Positions 37,773 to 50,219 of a stretch of DNA of 64,000 nucleotides are shown piece by piece. Below the pieces are notes generated by a model. The model worked only from the letters and a program-made list of their open reading frames with translations. It had not been told where the DNA came from and did not search any database. The position numbers and the translations under genes were made by a program. Numbering within the stretch: the first letter of the stretch is position 1; each line of letters begins with the position of its first letter. The DNA comes from Pocillopora verrucosa (Eukaryota; Cnidaria; Anthozoa; Scleractinia; Pocilloporidae). The stretch covers positions 15,806,628-15,870,627 of the forward strand of contig NC_089318.1 of assembly GCF_036669915.1 (NCBI RefSeq). Reading direction: 5' to 3'.

Positions 37773-40700
37773 TCCCTTTATTTATTATTTTCCATTACAT
37801 TTACATTCCCTTCTCATATTTAGGCACATTGGAAAGGATATCAGCAATACTTTTGCTAAACTGGAAAAGCTTGCCATCTGTAAGTTTAAAGGAATTTTTT
37901 TTGCCATTTCTATTTAATTTATTTCAGTCAAATGACATACAGAACATGCATGTTCATTGTACTTAATACTTAAAAATTGTGAAAACTGTGAGAATTCTGA
38001 TATAATTATTAGAATGTTGTAAGTTATGCCAACACCAAACGAATAAATACATGTACTGACCATACAGTGTGGTGAACTGAACTGTTATTAGGTAATGAAT
38101 ATGGTATAATGAAGAGCTTTGGTTTGTAACTAACATCAACTAGCCTGAAAGTCATTTTTACTAGCCCAAAAAATTTTTTAGACATGTATTTTAGACATTT
38201 AAGAATTTAAAAATACATTTTTAAGGGAAAAAAACGGTGTTGAAACTGTGAAACCAAAGCTCTCAATGGACACACTAAATGACAATGTTGACAATGAGAA
38301 AAGCTGCCAGCGAAAGTGCTTCATTCTCCAAGTTGCTGCCAAAAAAAATTTCCAGCCGGAGTATTTCTTAGTCGCTAACAGGGGAGATATTAAATTTTAT
38401 ATTATTAAAGGGGATAAAAATTTGATAGCTTTCATCAGTTTGCTTCTCATTCAAAAGTAGTGCATTCAGAAGATCATTTTTTTTTAATAAGGTTTGTTTG
38501 GGAGGCAGTTTTCCAAGCCAGGTTTCAAGTTCACACAGAAGTGGAAAGTGCAAGTGCCGAGTCACGCATCACTGAACAAATTATGCAAACAAAAATTATG
38601 GGAATTTATGGTTCATCTCAATACAAGTAACCAAAGATTTTAGGTTTCAAAAGAACAAAAATGTTTGTTTCATTTCTGGCAACTTTTCATCTGAAAGATT
38701 TTCCTGAAAAGTGAAAACAATGCAATGTGGTCTATATTTTTTAATCAACAAACACCTACGTTTAGAATTTACCACATTAACCCTTTAACTCTCAGATCAA
38801 ATTTATAATTTTTCCTACTGTCAACCATACAATTCTTGTAATGTTAACTCAGAGAATTTAGTATTTGATCAACTAATTATCCCCAAATTGATATTTGTCT
38901 TTATTCTCATCACTTATCTGGTTGATATTGTATGGATATTGTAGGGAAAAATTCTGTCTTGGTCACTCATGGGAGTTAAAGGGTTAAAAAGCATGTTACC
39001 AATTTCTAAAACCATGATAAATTTCTCACAGGAGTTCAGGATCAAAACCTTTTGTTTATGTTCCTCACAAATGATTATGAAGCAAAATTTAGACAAAATT
39101 TAATAGCTTTCTCTGACCTAGTATGAATTAGTCATGGGCAACATTTACCTCCAAAGTTTTTTTCAATACCTGCTATTACTTTATGCGCAAAATCTCAGTA
39201 TGTCTTGTCTGACATGTAATGCGATACCTAGTCTTGTTTATGCAGATTTCACTTCATCAGAGTGATTTTCAGTCTTCATGAATTTATTAGGAATTTAAAA
39301 CATTTGTCTTGCAGTACTTCTGTAATTGTAGTTCTCCAAAAACCTTCACTTGTCCTTTGGGCAAGAAAAGCACAGAATTCACTAGTCTGATAGCAAAATC
39401 CACTAGCCCTGAGCTATCAGACATGACTTTTTTTCATTGAGAAAACCTGATAATGTGACTTGCATAACTTTTGAGTGAACAATTTTTTTGTGATAGTAGT
39501 GTTCATGAACATAATATTGTTTTTCATGTACATGTGGCAACATGATGAGTTTGTATGATCAACACATAGACACTGCCATTAGTTTAGTTACAGAGAGTGT
39601 AGTAGTCTGTACTATTAGATATTGTGTACTGGTATACGATATAATAAACAAGGGATAGCATTAAGGGTGCACTGCAAGGTAGAGTGTAAATGTCCACAGA
39701 CACTCAGGTGAATTATGAATTGTGGTTGATTAATTTACAATAAGCTTATTTATACATGGTTTTTGAGTGTTTTATATTTGTTATCTATTGGAGGACAAAG
39801 CTAGAGTTGATGTCACCAGCAACAACATTTTGCTTCTTTTTTATATTAAAACAAATAGATTTAATGTTGTTGCACATCTGTTCATTAGAACATGTAGATT
39901 GTTGGAGACATCACAATGCGGTAAAAACATCAAGTACAAACTTGCCTGCAGCTTGCATGCCACCTAGAGCTGTATAGTCACAGATGACTTTAAATTGTAC
40001 CACATTTTGATGACGTCTGTGATTTATATATCAATGTATTATGAAACAGATACATGAGAAAATGAAATTTATGAGTTAAACTTACCCATGCAAGGTAATA
40101 GTGTGTATTTGATGTATTTTCCTTCTCTTTTCTATGCCAGTGGCCAAGAAGAAATCATTGTTTGATGACAGACCCATGGAAATCCAGGAACTGACGTACA
40201 TAATAAAACAGGATATTACTGGTTTAAACCAGCAGATTGCCCAGTTACAAGAGGTTATTTCACATTACATTAACTAATTTTGCATGTCTAATCTATGTTC
40301 AACACCTGCACTTACTTCATTGTTATATGTGGTACTGCAAATTCTGTGGGGAAGAGTATGCAGTCATGTTGTTATTGTGCTTTGTCAAATCGTTCCATGA
40401 TACATGTATAGTCCAAGTGTTCAACATTGTTAACGGATATTGCTCTACTTATAGCTGGGTTAATGTATAGATGTAGATGTAGATGTACAGTCATGTAGAC
40501 ATATACATGTAGATTGCTGCATGATCGGGAACAAGATCAGATAAATAATATATATTTACCCTGAAAAACTACACCAGATGCAGATTTCACTTATAGTGGT
40601 TACTAGTACTGATTTTGTATTTAAAAAAAATTAACATTCCTATCAACACAACAACATCAGGGGTGCAGCTTATCTGTGTGTACATCTGGAAAACATGCCG

Positions 40701-43700
40701 CTAATTTGCTTTGATTAATGCTATTTGTCGAAAATGTGTAAGTCTGTAATTGAAATTAGCAAGAACATCACAAAGGTAAAGTTGATTATTGCTTTGTAAG
40801 TTTGATACATGTACCTCTTAAAGGAGCTCTTTTTTATACACAAAAGCTTATACACACTGTATTTCTTGCTGTTGAGTGGTGTTAAACCTTATTTCCAGTG
40901 AGAGCTTCTTTTGAAGGTTTAAGGTCACCTGCAGCTGTATAAGCAAATTAATGGTGCTTTAATGTGAATTTTTTTCTTTTAGCTGGTGAAATCTAAGGCT
41001 AGTACTCAAGGGAGGCATCTACAGACCCACTCAAGTACAGTAGTACTATCACTTCAGGTATGTACAGTCAGAATCTTCCAGCTATTTAGCCAGATAACAC
41101 TCTAAAATGTATGATGGGTGTCTAGGTATATTCAGGACCCTCTAGGTTCCTGTACCCTGTTAGTTCTTATGGGAGAAAGAATGTGTACCAACCCCCCTAG
41201 GCTGTAGATTCTTGCTTAGGAAACCAAAGTGTACAATCCTTAAAAAAAAAATTCACTGAAAGCTACATTTGAAATGGACCTTCCTTTAACCCTTTAACCC
41301 TTTCACTCCCAAGATCTAATTAAGAATTCTCCTTACTATTTGCCATACAATTCTTATGATGTTAGTTCAGAGAATTTGGTATTGGATCAACTAATCATCT
41401 CATGATTGACATTCTCTATTCTCATCACTTGCCTGCTTGATATTGTATTGATATTGTAAGGAGAAATTCTGTCTTGGTCACTTGTGGGAGTGAAAGGTTT
41501 AACTCCCATAAGTGGTCAACACAAAACTTCTCCCTTACATTATCCAGCAAACAGCTAATGAGAATATTCAAACTTATCAGGTAAAAGTTGTCGTCTTGAT
41601 CTAGCACCAAATTCTCATAATTAATTTTAAAAATATGTGTAGCAGCTAGGGGGGAGAATTACCAATCAGATCTTTGGAGTTAAAGGGTTAGCTCATTAAC
41701 TCCCATGTGTGACCAAAACAGAATTTCTCCTTAAAATACCAAAACAAAATCAAGCAGATAAGTGATGACAATAAAATTTATGTATATCAACTAAGGGATT
41801 ATTAGTTTATCCAAAACTGAAAAAACTGTAACATAAATTGTATGTATGATAGCATTTGTCCTTGCTTTGGTCATGAGAACTAGACCAGAAGCTCTGTTAG
41901 TCATTTGGCATCTAAAATTTCAGATTTGCAGTGTAGAAACATGTTTAATAATAGAATCTGTAACTTTGTCCAATACTTACAGTAATAACACTTTTTTGGT
42001 GAGATATGGGGAAATTGTTTGACAATGTACCATTAATCAATATTATGTAACCAAAAAAAGTTTATCATCATTGCAGTCAAAACTAGCAAGAATGTCAAAG
42101 GACTTCAAAGGTGTCCTGGAAGTAAGAACCGAGGTAAATATCATGAATTTCTGTTTGTTTAATGCTACAAGTTACAATGTACCATACTGAGGTCTCTCTT
42201 TAGACCCTCTCAAAGACTTGTTTTTCTTCAGTTATACCAAGTTTTTAATCTGAATTAAGCTTCAATGCAAGGATGAAAATAATCTAGCTTAAATCTGGTT
42301 TTTCTTATCACCTGCTTGATGGATAACAAGTGGACAATGTGAGGAAGAGGTACATTTACTTGTCCACTATTTGTGGGGGTGGAAAGATTTATAAGCACAT
42401 AGTTACGGTACATGTACAATCCTGGCTGATTACTGTTTCCTTTTATTCATGTAGAATCTGAAACAGCAGAAGGAGAGAAGAGAGCAGTTCTCCCAAGGTG
42501 CTGCAGTGGACAGCCTACCTCCATCTTCATTATCAGGCTCTGTATTGCAGAGATCTAATGTAGCAAGGGGCTTGGGACAAGGTGGTGACTCAGCAGTGGC
42601 CATAGATATGGATCACATGGATTCCGCACCCCTAATGTCCAATGATATGAGCCAAATGCAGCTGGTTGAACAACAGGTTAGAAACGATGACCATAATATT
42701 GGATAATGGTGAAGGGAGCAGCAGCACCCTGGAAAACCTTTTGGCCGACATTCGAGCAACTGATGGCTGCCTGTCGGCTGGCAGGTTTTTTTCAAGGAGG
42801 TGTTCTTCACAATTAGCCAGTTTTGTATGATTTATTCAATTAAGAGGAGGGAACGTAAAATGCGCTGAATACCGCTCAAAAGGAGGTCAGAGTTTCACGG
42901 TTGTTGAATAGATTTTTACCCTTTTCTCACAGTAAAGGCTGAGTATGATTCTCTTATAACATGCTCTTTTTTGGACCAACTCCTATGGTTTCACCATTGC
43001 GATAAAATATTCAAAGATTTGATCTTTAAGGAGAACGAAACGAGTAAAAAGAAAAAAAGATGAATTTGACGAAAATATTCCGAAGTCGTCACATTTGTGA
43101 AACTCGCCCAAACCTTTAAATAAAATATTCAAAGATTTGATCTTTAAGGAGAACGAAACGAGTAAAAAGAAAAAAAGATGAATTTGACGAAAATATTCCG
43201 AAGTCGTCACATTTGTGAAACTCGCCCAAACCTTTAAATGCCGTGCGTTTGATGAATATGATGATTTGGGCTTAGCGTTTTTGTTTATTAATGTGGCATT
43301 CGTCAACATAGTGGACCTACTATAGCTTAGGCCAAAACCAATAGCAAAATTGTTCGCCTACCAGCTTTCGCCAAGACTTAAAGTGCAAGCGAGCAAGTGG
43401 TTTCGCCAAAAGCTTTGGCGAAAGGGAGCAAAGAGTTCGCCAACACCCGTTGTGAAAATGTGTAAAATCTTTCTCCAAAACGCTTGGGCAACTGAAACCT
43501 TCGCCAAAACCACTGGTGAAAGAGTATGTAAACTTTCTGTAGGCCCCATGCATGGTAAACGCGTGCGCTTTCGCCAAAACTTAAGGAGGAAGTGTCCACA
43601 AAGTGTTTCGCCAAAAACCATTTCGAAAACAAACGTAACCTTTGCTCCAACTGAATTCGGAACTCTTATCAAACTCGCCATTTTCATTATTGCATGCATT

Positions 43701-46700
43701 TTTACCGGCGACCCTTCGACGATAACTAGATCCAAATTCGATCCAAACAATTCACGAATACATCGCTGACAGAATTACAACATCTTTAATTGCCATAACA
43801 GGATGCAGAAAGAACCGTAAAACTAGAAAGCAACACATGGCAAAAATTCGATGAGAAAACAAACCGTTTGCTATTCGGCTTGTTGCGACAAAACATACAA
43901 AAGAACGTTTTATGAAGCATGATAAAAACGGAACGAAACTGAGCTACGAATTACCTTTGTCGAGCAACGAGGGTAATGGATTGGTCCTATCTTAAGGAAT
44001 ATAAGAAAAGATACTCCATTTTAGTTAAAAACTAACCAGACAACTTTGACTGCTCTAAATCTGACGTTTGTACCACGCTTTTCTCGCACACGTGTCTTTC
44101 GGGAAATGCCCACGTAACTTGGGAAATTACCTAAGTGTCTGGTGTGGCTTTGGGTTAGCTACATGCATAATTGGGCTTGAATCGTACTGGTAGGTGATAA
44201 AACGTCTTTTTTGTAATCTGAAGATGTGCTGCTTTCTCTTCATTTCTTTTGCTTAGCGTTAAAAATGCATCGCCGACGTTGTCGCTCATTCGCAATACAG
44301 TCAATCCCAAAATTTAACATTTACATTTTCGTAATATTTTTAGATCCAAGCATCATACATCTATTAGTGTCATATCTGGGTTATTGAGGCTCAGAATTGA
44401 TTTTTCAACTGTCTCGGCGATCGAACCCTGTCAACTGTGTACTGACTACATATATTGTGACTGGTTTAGTGTAGAGAATTATTTGGCTCAGTGTAATCCT
44501 TTTTTTTGTTTTCCTTCTGTTAATTGTCTAACAGGACGAGTACATACAAAGCCGGGCGAATGCAATGGAGAGCATTGAATCAACGATTGTTGAACTTGGA
44601 AGTATATTTCAAGAGCTCGCTCACATGGTTAAAGAACAGGAGGAACAGATTGAAAGGTTCGGAAGTTATTGATATATTTATTAAAACATCTGAAAATTTG
44701 GTTCTTGAAGAAATCATGAAAGTAAGCGATCTTTCGATTTGAGACAAGGAAGTTCTTTCTGTCTTGGCATGTCCATAATGATGTGTATGAGTTTCGGCTG
44801 AAGCAGGTCCTCGTCGAGACATGCGAGCCTCGTCTCTCGAGGCTTTGTTCTCACGAGATCTCAAGCAAAGGTTGTTTGTAAACGAAGTCGTTGTCGCAAA
44901 CAGGATTCTTTTCCTTTTAAATGTTGTGACTTATATTTATTTTAAACCTGACTGAAACTGCACAGAGGGAAGAGCATACATGTATTTTCCGGTGTATGGT
45001 GAGATGTTTGTTAAGCATGTTGAAAACTCCTTCCTTGTTCAAACTATGAAAACTCCTTTCGTGTTCAAACTATGTCTGAGTGTCCACCTGGTGGCCGTGT
45101 GAACTTTAACATATTTCCTTCCATGTATTAATCGACCGCTTTTTAAAGAGCCTTTTTCAGTGTCGATCGTTATCCGTTATTGCTTTTAGAGAAGGGAGTT
45201 CTGTCTTGGCTGCCTAAAATGATTAGAAATGTACTTACGAGTCTCGGCTGAAACAGCTCCTCACATACGAGGGCACGTTTCTCGAATTTTGTTTTGTGTG
45301 AAAAATTGCAACATAGGTTGATCCGAATTTTGTTTTGTGTGGAAAATTGCAACATAGGTTGATCCGAATTTTGTTTTGTGTGAAAAATTGCAACATAGGT
45401 TGATCCGAATTTTGTTTTGTGTGAAAAATTGCAACATAGGTTGATCCGAATTTTGTTTTGTCAGAACAATTGCAATATAGCTTGATTCTTATTTTTTTTT
45501 TTTTGTAGAAAAAAGTTCAACATAGGTTGATCCGAATTTTGTTTGTCTTGACAATTGCAACATAGGTTAATCCGAATTTTGTTTTGTGTGGAAAATTGCA
45601 ACATAGGTTGGTCCGAATTTTGTTTTGTCAGGACAATTGCAATATAGTGTGATCCCAATTTTTTTTTTTGTAGAAAAAAGTTCAACATAGGTTGATCCGA
45701 ATTTTGTTTGTCTTGACAATTGCAACATAGGTTAATCCGAATTTTGTTTTGTGTGGAAAATTGCAACATAGGTTGGTCCGAATTTTGTTTTGTCAGGACA
45801 ATTGCAATATAGTTTGATCCGAATTTTTTTTTTTTTTTGTAGACAAAAGTCCAACATAGGTTGATCCGAATTTTGTTTGTCTGGACAATTGCAACATAGG
45901 TTAATCCGAATTTTGTTTTGTGTGGGAAATTGCAACATAGGTTGATCCGAATTTTGTTTGTCTGGAAAATGCCAACAGAGGTTGATCCGAATTTTGCTTA
46001 GTGTGGAAAATTGCAACATAGGTTGATCCGAATTTTGTTTCGTTGGGAAAATTGCACATAGGTTGATCCGAATTTTGGTTTGTGTGGAGAATTGCAACGT
46101 AGGTTGATCCAAATTTTGTTTTGTGTGAAAAATTGCAACAAAGGTTGATCCGAATTTTGTTTTGTGTGAAAAATTGCAACATAGGTTGATCCGAATTTTG
46201 TTGTGTCAGGACAATTGCAACGTAGGTTGATCCGAAGTTTGTTTTGTGTGGAAAATTGCAACATGGGCCGATCCGAATTTTGTTTCGTTGGGAAAATTGC
46301 ACATAGGTTGATCCGAATTTTGGTTTGTGTGGAGAATTGCAACGTAGGTTGATCCGATTTTTGTTTTGTGTGAAAAATTGCAACATAGGTTGATCCGAAT
46401 TTTGTTTAGTGTGAAAAATTGCAACGTAGGTTGATCCGAAGTTTGTTTTGTGTGGAAAAATGCAACATGGGCCGATCCGAATTTTGTTTTGTGTGAAAAA
46501 TTGCAACGTTAGTTGATCCGAAGTTTGTTTTGTGTGGAAAATTGCAACATGGGCTGATCCGAAGTTTGTCTTGTGTGGAAAATTGCAACATAGGTTGATC
46601 CGAATTTTGTTTTGTGTGGAAAATTGCAACATAGGTTGATCCGAATTTTGTTTGTCTGGAAAATGCCAACAGAGGTTGATCCGAATTTTGCCTTAGTGTG

Positions 46701-48597
46701 GAAAATTGCAACATAGGTTGATCCGAATTTTGTTTCGTTGGGAAAATTGCACATAGGTTGATCTGAATTTTGGTTTGTGTGGAGAATTGCAACGTAGGTT
46801 GATCCGAATTTTGTTTTGTGTGAAAAATTGCAACAAAGGTTGATCCGAATTTGGTTTAGTGTGAAAAATTGCAACATAGGTTGATCCGAATTTTGTTGTG
46901 TCAGGACAATTGCAACGTAGGTTGATCCGAAGTTTGTTTTGTGTGGAAAATTGCAACATGGGCCGATCCGAATTTTGTTTTGTGTAAAAAATTGCAACGT
47001 TGGTTGATCCGAAGTTTGTTTTGTGTGGAAAATTGCAACATGGGCTGATCCGAAGTTTGTTTTGTGTGGAAAATTGCAACATAGGTTGATCCGAATTTTG
47101 TTTTGTGTGAAAAATTGCACTATAGGTTGATCCGAATTTTGTTTTGTGTGAAAAATTGTAACGTAGGTTGATCCGAATTTTGTTCTGTCAGGACAATTGC
47201 AACATAGGTTGATCCGAAGTTTGTTTTGTGTGGAAAATTGCAACATAGGTTGATCCGTTATTGCTTCGCTTTTGCTTTACTTCGCTATTTTATTGGTCGA
47301 CGAAACTTGTGCTACCCTGTAAATCGGTCTGATACAAAACTAATACTAATATTCAAGCAAAGGTTGTTTGTAAACGAAGTTGTTGTCGCAAAGAGGATTC
47401 TTTTCCTTTTAAATGTATGTGACCTATTTTTATTTTAAACCTTACTGAAATTGCTCAGAGGAAGGAGCATGCTTGTGTTTTCAGGTGTATGGAGAGATGT
47501 TTGTTGAGCATGCTGAAGACTCCATACGTGTACCAATCGGCCGCTTTTTAAAGAGCCTTTTTCAGTGTCGATCGTAATCCGTTATTGCTTAGAGAGGAGG
47601 GATGCCTGTCTTGGCATGCCTAAAACGATTAGAAATGTACGTGCGAGTTTCGACTGAAACAGGTCCTCACATGCGAGGGCACGTCTATCGAATTTTGTTT
47701 TGTGTGGAAAATTGCAACATAGGTTGATCCGAATTTTGTTTCGCGTGGAAAATTGCAACATAGGTTGATCCGAATTTTGTTTTGTGTGGAAAATTGCAAC
47801 ATAGGTTAATCCGATTTTTTTTTGTGTGGAAAATTGCAACATAGGTTGATCCGAATTTTGTTTTGAATTTTTTTTTGTGTGTGGAAAATTGTAACATAGG
47901 TTGATCCGGATTTTGTTTTGTCAGGACAATTGCAATATAGCTCGATCTGAACTTTATTTTTTTGTAGAAAAAAATCGAACATAGGTTGATCCGAATTTTG
48001 TTTTGTGTGGAAAATTGCAACATAGCCTGATCCGAATTTTGTTTGGTCAGGACAATTCTATCATAGGTTGATCCGTTATTGTTTCGTTTTTGGTTTACTT
48101 CGCTGTGTTATTGGTCGAGGAAACTTGTGCTACCCTATCAATCAATCTGATACAAAGCTAAAACTAAAATTCAAGCAAAGGTTGTTTGTAAACGAAGTTG
48201 TTGTCGCAAACAGGATTCTTTTCCTTTCAAATGTATGGGACACTTTTATTTGAAACCTTACTGAAATTGTACAGAGGTAGGAGCATGCTTGTATTTTCAG
48301 GTGTATGGAAAGATGTTTGATGAGCATACTGAAAACTCCATACGTGCATTAATGAGAAGTCGTATCTCACTTTGAAAGTCAGTCTACTTGTCAATGCGTA
48401 GTTACTGTAATTCTGATGATCCATGATCTTCTTTCAGGATTGATGCCAATGTTGAAGAAACAGAACTAAATGTTGAGGCCGCACATGGCGAACTGTTGAA
48501 GTATTTTCAGTCAGTGACCTCAAATAGGTGGTTAATTATAAAAATATTCTGCGTTCTCATCATCTTCTTCGTCGTTTTCGTTGTCTTCATGGCTTGA
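34474..48597 (+). CDS. STX5: Syntaxin-5 (Qa-SNARE of ER-Golgi traffic)
   Basis: Exons: 34474-34641, 35703-35782, 37824-37879, 40141-40253, 40983-41057, 42077-42133, 42455-42676, 44535-44656, 48438-48597. The join is 1053 nt, 350 residues, matching the family length of about 355. The start MITRRRRTR resembles the arginine-based ER-retrieval start of long syntaxin-5. RDRTSEF at 39-45 is the Sly1-binding N-peptide. SLFDDRP and ELTYIIKQDI are family signatures in the N-terminal helices. The SNARE motif runs from IESTIVELGSIFQELAHMVK to about EAAHGELLKYFQ, with the zero-layer glutamine at Q292. A C-terminal anchor from WLIIKIFCVL ends the protein at FMA. It drives fusion at ER-Golgi and intra-Golgi steps (known for the family). 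The last intron (3.8 kb) splits the SNARE motif at R298 and is filled with satellite. Confidence 0.95.
35235..35443. repeat. CCCTTTAACTCCCA-family element, second subtype
   Basis: Opens near CCCTAACCTTTCAGATCTGA and closes GGAGTTTAAGGGGTTAAC. The interior GCTACACATTTCCTTG is the reverse complement of the 29347 copy. It lies in syntaxin-5 intron 1, followed by an AT dinucleotide run at about 35568. Confidence 0.75.
37501..37775. repeat. GACGTTTCGAGCG foldback element with local sequence in its loop
   Basis: The left arm begins TTAGTGTTAACAACTGGGTT and reaches GCGTTAGCCCTTCGTCAGAG. The right arm begins GAAGGGCTAACGCTCGAAAC and runs to CCCAGTTGTTAACACTAAA. The flank then has CCGACGCAGCACCACAG and TTTCTTTAGAAAC. 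The loop (about 37589-37627) repeats a segment found at 36938-36975. It lies in syntaxin-5 intron 2. Confidence 0.85.
38777..38986. repeat. CCCTTTAACTCCCA-family element
   Basis: Opens TTAACCCTTTAACTCTCAGA and closes CATGGGAGTTAAAGGGTTA. The interior (TTCTTGTAATGTTAACTCAG, TTCTGTCTTGGTCACTC) matches the copies at 32378 and 41287. It lies in syntaxin-5 intron 3. Confidence 0.85.
41287..41840. repeat. Cluster of three abutting CCCTTTAACTCCCA-family elements
   Basis: Element 1 (about 41287-41502) is subtype 1. Element 2 (about 41498-41690) is subtype 2 (ACTTCTCCCTTACATTATCC, CTTGATCTAGCACCAA) and starts within the shared end of element 1. Element 3 (about 41694-41840) starts CATTAACTCCCATGTGTGAC and is truncated. 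They lie in syntaxin-5 intron 5. Confidence 0.8.
43002..43238. repeat. Perfect 118-base tandem duplication
   Basis: The segment beginning ATAAAATATTCAAAGATTTG at 43002 repeats from 43120, and I see no difference between copies. It lies in syntaxin-5 intron 7 and carries no exon. The identity means either a very recent event or an assembly artefact. Confidence 0.9.
44862..48345. repeat. Compound satellite: ~41-base array plus three long flanking-unit copies
   Basis: A ~41-base unit (core TTGATCCGAATTTTGTTTTG then GGAAAATTGCAACATAGG) runs from about 45285 to 47256 (roughly 48 units) and again from about 47690 to 48075 (roughly 9). Variants include a CAGGACAATTGCAA form and a form with a poly-T insertion. 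A longer unit containing GGTTGTTTGTAAACGAAGT occurs three times, at about 44868, 47352 and 48177, separating the arrays. The whole lies in syntaxin-5 intron 8. Since three units equal 123 bases, stop-free variants give long periodic open frames on the minus strand; these are not genes. Confidence 0.93.
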
Positions 48598-49519
48598 ATA
48601 TTTCTCGAACTTGAACTCTCCAATTCACCCATTTCTTTATATTATTTTACGGAGATGAGTTCTCTTCTTCTCGGAAATACATTGTACTTATTGGTTAAAG
48701 TTGGTTTATTTGATGTCCACAAATGGAAATTCCAGAATATGAAGGGCGGAGCTGACACTGGCGTGTGCCTGGCAGGAAATCTTTGATTTACCATGGCAAC
48801 TGTAACCTGCATGCCTAACTAGCCAAAGTGGATTGCAACTATAAAACCTTGTCAAAGGAGCGGTCAAAAATCGATCGAGAAATTCGTCGTGGGCCAAAGG
48901 CGTGCAATTATCACCCTTCTGCTACTGACAATATTAGACTACTACGGCACAGATCTGGAGGAAATGGTCAAATATGTATGGCAGAAGATGGTGTGGGAAA
49001 AAATCTTAGCCTAGTTAGTTGTAATACCGTTCAGTTGTTGTTACTGTCGTTGCCAGCAGAATGCGTTTCAGCAGCCAATTTCCCCTGAGGTTCGCTTTCG
49101 AACTGTGTTTTAAGTGATTTTTTAATTGTGCACGATTTCGAAATCTCAAATATCAGAAACATCGTTTAGAGGAAACCACTAGAAAGTGGCACATGTTCGA
49201 GAAAACTTAGTGGTAACAAAGTTTCAAGCGAATTTTCAGCAATTGACGTTCTCATGCACAAGTATTATCTTGGAAATTTGTTCCATAATCGATAGTCGCT
49301 TTCTCTGGCAAGAGTGGTTGCCCCCTTTCTATTGTTGTATACTTAGAATATTATCACAAAACTTTCCAGGAGAGGAGAGGAAGAAGAAGAAGAGGAACTA
49401 AAGAGAGAAAAAAAAACGGAAAAGATTAACTAGAAAAATTCCTCTTGACTTTCTATTCTTGATTGATCTTTTTCTTAGTTTTCTTTGTGGGATATATGTA
49501 AACTATGAAACAATCTCTG

Positions 49520-49714
49520 GTAACCCTTTTACTTCCAAGATGCGATTACTTATTAACTGTTGTGACTGCCATTTGTTTCCATTACATCAAGATAATATCA
49601 CTCTTTAGTTGGTATACATCTTTTATTGGTTTGTTTTGATTGCCTGTGCTAGATAGTGTTTGAAAATTTCGAGCAGAATTTACACATCAATCACTTGTGG
49701 AGGTTAAAGGGTTA
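49520..49714. repeat. Diverged CCCTTTAACTCCCA-family element
   Basis: Opens GTAACCCTTTTACTTCCAAG and closes TGTGGAGGTTAAAGGGTTA. The interior no longer resembles the two subtypes closely. Confidence 0.65.
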
Positions 49715-49840
49715 GCTATGAAAGTCCTTTCCTTTTAATGTTTACGTGAAAGCATGTATTGCGTAGAAGTATTGTTTGGTTCCTCCGCGGTAGTTGGATA
49801 GCGTCGCGTTGCGATATTCTAAAAATTGGTTTTTACTTAC

Positions 49841-50219
49841 GACGGAGTCGGGGTCGTAATCAGGAGTGCGGAGCGAAACGATCTAGTGAAAATCAAACCG
49901 ACGGAATCGAATACTGCTTTCGATGCTATGGAGACTGAAGACTCGGATTGGCAAGCGGAAGATTGTACTGGAAGGGCCTGAGAACTGGCATTGCGATTGG
50001 CTGGTCCTTCCGCTTCTGCTTGCGACTCCGATAATCCAGATTTCACAAGATCAAAAATGTCGGAGTCACAAGCGGAATCGGATGAAAATCAGACCGTTCT
50101 GATTCTTATGACTTCGATTCAGTCGAGCTTATGACTCTGCTTACGACTCCTATTTTCAGTTTTCACCATGTCGGAATCGCTCTTACGAATATGACTTGAC
50201 TCCGTCGCTGGTGAAAATC
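49841..50219. repeat. Non-autonomous element with CGACGGAGTC inverted ends
   Basis: It opens ACGACGGAGTCGGGGTCGTA and closes TGACTTGACTCCGTCG, an inverted pair. GTGAAAATCA occurs next to both ends. The interior is rich in variants of GACTCCGAT and CGGAATCG and has no coding capacity. The design fits a DNA-transposon-derived MITE; the superfamily is not determined. Confidence 0.7.

Noticed and set aside
43350..43769. Open frames of 139 and 130 codons on opposite strands
   Set aside because: Both strands are open over the same intron DNA because of a recurrent TTCGCCAAAA motif. No domain, and it lies inside syntaxin-5 intron 7.
45461..48023. Several long minus-strand open frames (up to about 245 codons) with a repeating peptide
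   Set aside because: They are translations of the ~41-base satellite in an intron of syntaxin-5. Three units equal 123 bases, so the pattern recurs every 41 residues in overlapping frames. No start context, splice support or domain.
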